A DNA stretch of 64,000 nucleotides, taken from Nitrosomonas ureae (lineage in GTDB: Bacteria > Pseudomonadota > Gammaproteobacteria > Burkholderiales > Nitrosomonadaceae). Shown here piece after piece: positions 57,844-64,000 of the stretch (positions are counted from its first letter, which is position 1; each line of letters begins with the position of its first letter). The notes under the pieces are model-generated. The model was not told where the DNA came from. It made no database searches and saw only the letters and a program-made list of their open reading frames with translations. The DNA lies in the NCBI RefSeq assembly GCF_900108305.1, contig NZ_FNUX01000016.1:1-64000 (forward strand), read 5' to 3'. The translations under genes and the position numbers were made by a program.

Positions 57844-59682
57844 TTAGGGTTGGTAACGTACCATGGCAAAGAAGCTTCGCCCCGGTTGATTATAGAATGC
57901 TGCTGTTTCATAGCGCTCATTAAGTAAATTTTCAATGCGACCCTGCAGGCGCCAATGTCTATTAAAGTTATATTCAGCGCGAAGATCAAATTTTACATAA
58001 CTATCCAATTTGAGGGTATTGGCGAGATTATCGTAGCGCTGACCTTCGACCAGCAGCATTGCACCCAATGCATACCGGCCGAACTGACGATCGGTATCCA
58101 GCCGGAATGATTGTTCAGCGCGTCGTGGCAGTATATTACCGCGATTTAACCCGGATGAACGATCTTCTGGATTCAAAAGTGTCAGGTTAGTATTGATTTG
58201 CCAGCCTTTAATCTGCGTGCCGAGTATGCCTTCAAATCCTCGGATACGCGCTCTGTCAACATTTATGGGTTGAAAGGTTTCAGCGTCAAATGCGATCAGA
58301 TGTTTAATCTGAGTTTCAAACACATTCAACGACCAATTGCCCCAATCGGCTTTGCCACGAGTGCCAAATTCATAGCTGTGAGAATCCTCTGGACGTAGAT
58401 TGGGATTGCTTGAGAAGGGAAAATATAACTCATTAAATGTCGGTGCTTTAAAGGCGTTGCCGAAATTGAAAAGTAAACGGATATTTTCAGTAATCGGATA
58501 ACTCCAGCCGGCACCGCCTGTTACTCGGCTGCCAAATTGCTGGTTATCGTCATGACGCAGAGATAGTTGGATATCATGCTTGGCAAACGTTGCCTGATGT
58601 TGCGCAAAAACCCCCCAATTGTTCCGTGAATGAACAGTAAAAGCCTCGGTGCTTCTAACATGGTCTTTCTGATAATCCATACCAATGGTCAATAGGTTAT
58701 TGGGGTTCACGGTAAAATCATTCAATACGGAAATCGTATCACGTATGGTATTAAACCGGCTTTGGAAAGCAGTGCCAAGAAAATTATCCGAATCTTCCCG
58801 GCTGCGTCCGCCAATCAGACTAATGCGCCAGAAATCCAGTGGGGAATATCGTGCTGTGCCCCCCAGGACTTGTTGCATTAAAACAGCTTTGTTGGCAAAG
58901 TTGCCATCAAACTGGGTTTTTCCGGCAGATTGCATAAAACTACCATCAATTTCCAATCCATTCTGAAAGCGATATCCGGCGCGCGTGGATCCGGCGACAT
59001 TACGGTAACCATCACGATCGGGTTCAAGCTCATTAATAAAGCAGCCGGCGTTGCTAGAACCGGTACAAGCATTAAATCCTTGGGTACCAATGCCGCTGGC
59101 AGTCATATTAAACCAACCTTGCTTACCGCCATACGACAACCCCGTGGAACCTTCCAAGGTACCGAAGCTGCCGCCACCAAAGCCAAAGGCTGGCTTAAGT
59201 CCAGCGCCGTCACCTTTGCGTGTAAAAATATGAATGACACCACCAATAGCTTCAGAGCCATATAAGCTGGAGCGTGGGCCACGCACGATCTCAATACGAT
59301 CAATCTGATCAATAGGAATGTTTTCAAATGCCGTCGTGCCGGATGTGGCCGAACCAACTTTGATGTTGTCGATCATCACCAGAACATGATCCGACTCGGT
59401 ACCACGCATTTGAACAAACGTGGCTTTACCGGCTCCGCCCTGATTGACTACGTTAACACCTGGAACACCGCGAAATAAATCCTGAATCGAACGTGCCTGT
59501 TGACGCTCAATGTCCTTGCGGGTAATAACCGTTACCGAAGCCAGCGCAGAATCAACGGTCTGTGCCGTGCGGGTTGCAGTGACAATGACAGGTTTTTCCT
59601 GATGATCCGCATTCGCTGCGAATAGAGATGTGGTGATACCCAGAGATAACAAGGCCAGCGCCGGAAAGCGGCTTCTTTGCAT
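57844..59682 (-). CDS. btuB: TonB-dependent vitamin B12 receptor
   Basis: A 612-residue outer-membrane receptor that imports cobalamin using TonB energy. The signal peptide ends near SLFAA (about 23). The TonB box region EKPVIVTATRTAQ follows, then the plug domain with SIQDLFRGVPGVNVVNQGG and IERIEVVRGPRSSLYGSEA-type segments, and a 22-strand barrel ending in VRYQP. AAGGA precedes the ATG. The cobalamin riboswitch lies in its leader. ExbD at 43724 is the only energy-coupling candidate in the window. Confidence 0.96.
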   Translation of the reverse strand: MQRSRFPALALLSLGITTSLFAANADHQEKPVIVTATRTAQTVDSALASVTVITRKDIERQQARSIQDLFRGVPGVNVVNQGGAGKATFVQMRGTESDHVLVMIDNIKVGSATSGTTAFENIPIDQIDRIEIVRGPRSSLYGSEAIGGVIHIFTRKGDGAGLKPAFGFGGGSFGTLEGSTGLSYGGKQGWFNMTASGIGTQGFNACTGSSNAGCFINELEPDRDGYRNVAGSTRAGYRFQNGLEIDGSFMQSAGKTQFDGNFANKAVLMQQVLGGTARYSPLDFWRISLIGGRSREDSDNFLGTAFQSRFNTIRDTISVLNDFTVNPNNLLTIGMDYQKDHVRSTEAFTVHSRNNWGVFAQHQATFAKHDIQLSLRHDDNQQFGSRVTGGAGWSYPITENIRLLFNFGNAFKAPTFNELYFPFSSNPNLRPEDSHSYEFGTRGKADWGNWSLNVFETQIKHLIAFDAETFQPINVDRARIRGFEGILGTQIKGWQINTNLTLLNPEDRSSGLNRGNILPRRAEQSFRLDTDRQFGRYALGAMLLVEGQRYDNLANTLKLDSYVKFDLRAEYNFNRHWRLQGRIENLLNERYETAAFYNQPGRSFFAMVRYQP

Positions 59683-59833
59683 GATCTGATTCCTTCGCGC
59701 ACACCCGCGTGTTTTTAAATTTAGAAATTACGGAGTGCAGAAGGAAGATCGGGAACAGGACAAACGGACTAGCCCGTAAAAAGGCTATTCGAAATGCCAT
59801 TGATTGCCCTCCGCAATACCGCAGTATGTTTAC

Positions 59834-60040
59834 TTCAGGCCGGTCTCCGGACTCATGAGCGGAATAAATTCCAGATCTGCGCCTTCCCGTGAAATCGTTC
59901 ACAGTGGCATGATGCAGATAATTTACTCATTTACCGTTGCGGGGGCAGTGCTGGCATTGTTTAATTATTAATTAATTTGAAACGCACCAGCTTCCCGTTT
60001 AACTTTCAAGGAAGACGCTTGAAGGCACCTGAAATGTGAG
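59834..60040 (-). promoter_or_regulatory. Cobalamin riboswitch
   Basis: On the minus strand the conserved elements occur in order: CAGGTGCC (60030-60023), GGGAAGCTGGTG, CCAGCACTGCCCCCGCAACG, the GCCACTG segment at about 59906, GGGAAGGC, and the B12 box GAGTCCGGAGACCGGCCTG at 59855-59837. It sits in the leader of btuB and should repress btuB and the linked genes when cobalamin is plentiful. TTGACA just upstream at 60075-60070 is a likely -35 element. Confidence 0.95.
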
Positions 60041-60257
60041 GGCGAAACTTACCTGACCCGTGGCAAGTATGTCAAGAAAATTAGTGGATTGATTTCAATG
60101 AGCGTAACATTAAGTCGCGACTGTGAAGCACGCAGGTGTTCGCATGGTGCGTAGTGGATCCTAAGCTGGCATATCGTTGAGAGGTACATTATCAGCAATC
60201 TGTAACTTGAAAGCAGCTAATTTTATTGATAATGACGTGTTATCTGAAGCAATATCT

Positions 60258-61574
60258 TTATTTCCATGGCTCTATTCCAATACCAATATCGCGATCAAAC
60301 AATTTTTTATCTAGTTTCTCGATCCGTTTTTCCATTACACGCTTAAGTCTTGCACGATTAAGATGAAAATGACTTAATTTGAGCTCAAAGAAAGCGCTTG
60401 AATCATTTGCCGCTTCGATATCCTGTTCTATCCATATCCAAGCACGAGGATCTGCCGATTTGAGGAAAAGTATCCAAGCAGCATAGGCCTCTTCAGGCTT
60501 GTTTGCCTTTAAATAGGCTTCCCACCAATGATGCGCGCAAGCTTCAATCCAACGGAAACGAGCAGATTTCATTTCTAGAGATTGATGGCTGGTCTTAATC
60601 TCACCTTCCGACCAAGCATCTGGAATAGGAAGAATGTTGTTTGCTGTGAATCCTGAGAGAACGACACCGCGTTTTCGTCTCCAAGCAAGCGAAGATTTTC
60701 GATCTGATTCAATCATCTCATTTAACCAGACGGCTCTGCCATTATACGAAGCGGCAATCGCTATATTTAGTAAATCTTGATCGGTATTGCTGTAATCAAG
60801 ATCAAACAACTCTGTACGCAATGCGATGACCTCGGGAGAGTCGGATACACGGAAGATCATGTGCAAAGAATCTTCGATATCCGCTTTGCCAAGATAACGT
60901 GTGGATATCGTTGCGCGGAGAGATCGCCATAAATCCACACCTCGCACGGGATCGTAAGAAAGAAGTGCTTCACACAATGCAAGATATGTGCCTTCAGCCA
61001 AGTGAACGCGGCGCTTGAAATCCAGCGTAAGTTCCTGATAGCCTTCAAGCCAACGCTCAACCATATTCGATGCATGTTGCAAAACTGGGATGAAGTCAGT
61101 TGCATCTGGAATTGTGAGATATAAATCTGCACCAGATGTTCTTGCTTCATTGATACGTGAGACGGCTGTTTCGGCGGCGAGTCGGTGTGCTTTTATCCAT
61201 GCATCATCATCCATGGTTACTCCGAATGCAACAGATGGATCACTGGTATCAGTTTGGCTTTGATGTGGTGTAACAGAAAATGAAAAGGGAGAAATCTTCG
61301 CGGCATTCCGGTCGAACGATAAAGTTGATCCAGGATCAGGTTCACCGAGTTTCTCCGCTAAAAGTATATGCCCTATGATTTCAGCCGCAAGCCGTGTTTC
61401 TTTGGCATCAGCACCACGTAAGCGTACGGCTTCCAATAATCGCCATGGCGCCAATCGTGGCGCTATTTGATCAAAAGGAAGCGCTCGCGTCGCTTCAATA
61501 AGAGCACCGGTGCCGTAGTGATTAATCCAGAAATGTTTGTTTGCGCTCCACTGCCAATTTTCTGCCATCAGCAT
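60258..61574 (-). CDS. Partner protein of the STAND-like NTPase, unknown
   Basis: A 438-residue soluble protein, mainly alpha-helical and rich in Trp, with no signal or membrane segment and no recognised catalytic motif. Its ATG directly follows the TAA of the upstream NTPase gene, so translation is coupled; a second Met two codons on (MAENWQWSANKHFW) is an alternative start. Helical repeat-like pairs suggest a TPR- or HEAT-like scaffold. I do not recognise the family. Pairing with the NTPase suggests a shared, perhaps defence-related function. Confidence 0.75.
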   Translation of the reverse strand: MLMAENWQWSANKHFWINHYGTGALIEATRALPFDQIAPRLAPWRLLEAVRLRGADAKETRLAAEIIGHILLAEKLGEPDPGSTLSFDRNAAKISPFSFSVTPHQSQTDTSDPSVAFGVTMDDDAWIKAHRLAAETAVSRINEARTSGADLYLTIPDATDFIPVLQHASNMVERWLEGYQELTLDFKRRVHLAEGTYLALCEALLSYDPVRGVDLWRSLRATISTRYLGKADIEDSLHMIFRVSDSPEVIALRTELFDLDYSNTDQDLLNIAIAASYNGRAVWLNEMIESDRKSSLAWRRKRGVVLSGFTANNILPIPDAWSEGEIKTSHQSLEMKSARFRWIEACAHHWWEAYLKANKPEEAYAAWILFLKSADPRAWIWIEQDIEAANDSSAFFELKLSHFHLNRARLKRVMEKRIEKLDKKLFDRDIGIGIEPWK

Positions 61575-63944
61575 TTACCCAAAGCGAGCTGCATTGGAAA
61601 GGGTAAGGGTTTTAAAAGCAACATCACAAAATTCATGATCGGTTTGGTGCGCAAAATCAATTAGCCATGACCAAGCACCATCACTGAACTCGATTGGATG
61701 GATGGATAAAAGAAGAAGAAGGTCGTTTTTTTGTTTAGATGACCCATTAGCATAGCGGACAATCAGCGTATCGACATCTTCCGGGCTGGGCGGCTGTAAG
61801 ACCTGACTGTATTCTAAGTTTGCACTGATTAATGCATCAAATTGAGCTTGTGCATCAAGTTTCAGTATTTCTACCATTAGAAGCTGGTTAGCAACAAAAT
61901 ATTCCTGTTTCCTATCAGAGTCAGAGTTACTCAATCGTAAAGTTTTTGCTGCTTCGGCTTCTTTTTTACCTGCCAATAATAGATGATCAGTTACATGGAT
62001 TGCGCACCAATAGAGAGATTCTGCAGGACATGAAGCGATGCTTTGAATTTTATGGCGTATTATATCAGCCAGTTGATCAGGTACGCATCGAGCAAAAGAA
62101 TGCTCTAATTGCTCAAAATTGTGATCCTCAGTGGTATATGAGCTGTGTCTATTGAGTTTGTCGACTTCAATGCAAGCAATATGCTTGCAAATCTCGGTGA
62201 TAAAAGAGATTGGCGGTTGGAAAGCTGGGTCAAACCAAAATTCATTGGTCCTTTGTACACGCCAAGATAAAGAAGATTCATCATCGTTTAGCGCAAGATT
62301 GGCATGCCGTCTTTCAAGTGCGAAAAAGCTATGACCTGGGTTTGGTAAGTAATCTTTTTCATAGGTATACCAGCGATCAATACGAGGATCGATCATTGCG
62401 GCATCCGTTTCATCTGATTCCTGGCCAGTTAGCAGAAGTAAAAGTGCGGCGATACGATCAGGGATGCCTGGATTTATACCCAGCTCTGGCTGCCGCTGTC
62501 GGATTTTTTCTGCGAGTTCGCGTAAAGCCAAGGATGTTTCATCTGGATCGATTTCGTTCAATAAACAGAGCCATTTTAGAGCATCCCAGCCTTCACAACG
62601 ATTTCGAATTGCTAGTGTGATTGCTGCTGCTTCAAAAATTGGCAATGCACGAGCGAGCGGAAATCCTTCCATGATCGAAGGTGCTGTTATCTGTAATGTG
62701 CCATCGTATTGATCAGCGAGCTCCAATGCGATCCCGGCAATCGTGGTTTTTCCTGATGAGTCGATGCCAATCCGGCGTATAAAGCCTTCAGATCGATTTT
62801 TTTCATAATCTGCGCCTTGATGTGGATAGATATCTCTGGAAACGATACTGAACCATTGTTTTATTCGTGTGAATATCACGGTCGCAGCTGCATTGTTATC
62901 ACGTGGAATCGCTCGCAGCGCATTAACGGCCCAAAGTCGCGCAGAGGTATGAGTATCGCTGTCTGATTGTTCTATTGCGACAAGTAGCGCATCAATTAGA
63001 TTCGGGGCAAGTGCGGTTAATTCTCTGCGGTGGCTATCGGTTACATTCTGAGTTTGCAACCATGCTGTGACAAGCACTTCTGCTTGAATATGAGGTTTCG
63101 AATTCTGTTCTACCAAAATAGAAACAGATGCCCGCAAGATTTCCGCACGTTCGTCAAGTCCCGTAATGGGTTCGAGCCATTGCGTGAGCGCGGTATGAAG
63201 TAACGTAAAATCAGCTTCCGCCACAGTGTCAAGGTGGGTTAATAGCGCAACACCAAGAGCATGTTCAATTACTGTCGGAGTAAAGTGTAAATTGCCTGAT
63301 AAGTTAGGCTTCGCAAATCGACCATCGATGATGTCACTCAGGCGTGCATAATTTTCTGATTCGTTAAGATCGGGACGACTTACTGATTCGCCAAGAGATT
63401 TAATTGTGTGCTCTTTGATGCCGTCGCGGTATTTCTGTGCAATTGCTTTTAACCAGGTTTGCCATTCATTTTCGCTAAATGACTTTCCGGCACGGACTCC
63501 CAAGGTGTCACGACCATATTCCCAAAGTAGTCTGTGAACAGTAACTTGGCCCGCTTCGATCAATCTATCGCGAAATCGAACTACGAGTGCGAATAAGCGA
63601 GGTGTGCGGGCTAGCTCAATTAGGTCTGAGTGTAAATCAGTCCGAGTTAAATCCTCGAACTCTAGCATCTGGTCGAGTTCACCTCCTGGCGTTGTATCGT
63701 AATTATCGACTTCAATAGGTTTCGCTGCAGAAATCAGGCCGCGAAGACTTGAGAGTTTGTTTTCAAAGTGATGTCTACGTGTACTGATGATCACCCGTAC
63801 TTTTGTTGAAAATAATTCACTTTGCAGAATCTTAAGAAGCGGTAGCCACTGAACAGATGGTTCTTGATTCAACCCATCGATGAAAATAGTGAAAACAGGG
63901 CCTTCATCCGTTGGCCGCTTCAATAAATAATCAAGCCGTCGCAA
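61575..63944 (-). CDS. STAND/NACHT-like NTPase, N-terminal part missing or out of frame
   Basis: A 789-residue open frame. Near its start is a Walker B-like strand FTIFIDGLNQ (residues 18-27), followed by VRVIISTRRHHF (49-60), a sensor-like strand, and LARTPRLFALVV, reminiscent of the GxP segment of STAND ATPases. The rest is helical repeats of HEAT or TPR type. Walker A should lie some 60-80 residues before Walker B, upstream of this frame. The frame opens at a TTG without a ribosome binding site, two codons after an in-frame TAG (63950-63948). Another frame is open from there to the window edge, so a frameshift is possible. Some STAND proteins are antiphage sensors; that role is inferred. 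Confidence 0.65.
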   Translation of the reverse strand: MRRLDYLLKRPTDEGPVFTIFIDGLNQEPSVQWLPLLKILQSELFSTKVRVIISTRRHHFENKLSSLRGLISAAKPIEVDNYDTTPGGELDQMLEFEDLTRTDLHSDLIELARTPRLFALVVRFRDRLIEAGQVTVHRLLWEYGRDTLGVRAGKSFSENEWQTWLKAIAQKYRDGIKEHTIKSLGESVSRPDLNESENYARLSDIIDGRFAKPNLSGNLHFTPTVIEHALGVALLTHLDTVAEADFTLLHTALTQWLEPITGLDERAEILRASVSILVEQNSKPHIQAEVLVTAWLQTQNVTDSHRRELTALAPNLIDALLVAIEQSDSDTHTSARLWAVNALRAIPRDNNAAATVIFTRIKQWFSIVSRDIYPHQGADYEKNRSEGFIRRIGIDSSGKTTIAGIALELADQYDGTLQITAPSIMEGFPLARALPIFEAAAITLAIRNRCEGWDALKWLCLLNEIDPDETSLALRELAEKIRQRQPELGINPGIPDRIAALLLLLTGQESDETDAAMIDPRIDRWYTYEKDYLPNPGHSFFALERRHANLALNDDESSLSWRVQRTNEFWFDPAFQPPISFITEICKHIACIEVDKLNRHSSYTTEDHNFEQLEHSFARCVPDQLADIIRHKIQSIASCPAESLYWCAIHVTDHLLLAGKKEAEAAKTLRLSNSDSDRKQEYFVANQLLMVEILKLDAQAQFDALISANLEYSQVLQPPSPEDVDTLIVRYANGSSKQKNDLLLLLSIHPIEFSDGAWSWLIDFAHQTDHEFCDVAFKTLTLSNAARFG

Positions 63945-64000
63945 GAGCTATGATCATTTCTGGTGTATGTAAGGAGAAGAGAGCGGTGTAATCTGTTGAT

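Noticed and set aside
62745..62768. GIDSSGKT in the STAND-like protein (about residues 393-400), which fits the Walker A pattern GxxxxGKT.
   Set aside because: It lies some 370 residues after the Walker B-like strand, in a helical repeat region, with no beta strand or second motif around it. Probably chance.

Overview
The window looks like a chromosomal segment of a betaproteobacterium, most likely an ammonia oxidiser of the Nitrosomonas group. This is inferred from the overall look of the proteins and from the gene set: a complete System I cytochrome c maturation operon, FlhDC flagellar master regulators whose zinc cysteines fall at the E. coli positions, short-form HisG, heme-c fatty acid cis/trans isomerase, Memo/AMMECR1/radical SAM trio and many secreted proteins. 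No ammonia or hydroxylamine oxidation gene is present, so the genus is not proven.

Layout. Positions 1-6461 hold a CsbD-like stress protein, purB and the heat-shock cluster grpE-dnaK-dnaJ, preceded by a good sigma-32 promoter. Positions 6462-7384 hold an IS21-type remnant next to tRNA-Ser(GCU). Positions 7535-17968 carry lysC, an LpxK-like protein that has lost its P-loop and catalytic Asp pair, a hydrolase, an alginate-export-type porin with an FNR-type box upstream, a radical SAM protein, queD, tatD, an ankyrin protein, an SDR and alanine dehydrogenase. Positions 18138-20519 encode the cis/trans isomerase. Positions 21417-28051 are a structured regulatory region followed by a six-gene envelope cluster: two secreted proteins, a TlpA-type thioredoxin, a DUF4266 lipoprotein, a 906-residue DUF3570 outer-membrane protein fused to a His/Met-rich barrel, and ApbE. 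The DUF3570 protein carries a flavinylation-like motif that could be the ApbE target.

Positions 28135-36403 contain a class 3 lipase, the Memo/AMMECR1/radical SAM trio, small stress or regulatory genes (DUF2934 with an FNR-type box upstream, an HTH-like protein, a CBS protein) and flhDC. Positions 36438-48366 are mostly housekeeping: an aminotransferase, uvrB, an NrfJ-like protein, a frameshifted SpoU-type RNA methyltransferase, hisD, hisG, sodB, an orphan exbD, purE-purK-purC, a quinone oxidoreductase and a YdcH-like protein.

Positions 48709-56520 are ccmABCDEFGHI plus a Bcp peroxiredoxin, a tight run that exports and attaches heme to c-type cytochromes. Positions 56641-60040 form a cobalamin locus on the minus strand: riboswitch, btuB, an unidentified membrane protein and cobO. 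At the right edge lie a large STAND-like NTPase fragment and a tightly coupled partner. They look like an accessory, possibly defence-related system whose 5' part lies outside the window and which may be frameshifted.

The most interesting items are the DUF3570/ApbE cluster with its structured leader, the degenerate LpxK, the STAND-like pair and the two perfect FNR-type boxes. No CRISPR array, prophage or rRNA operon was seen.
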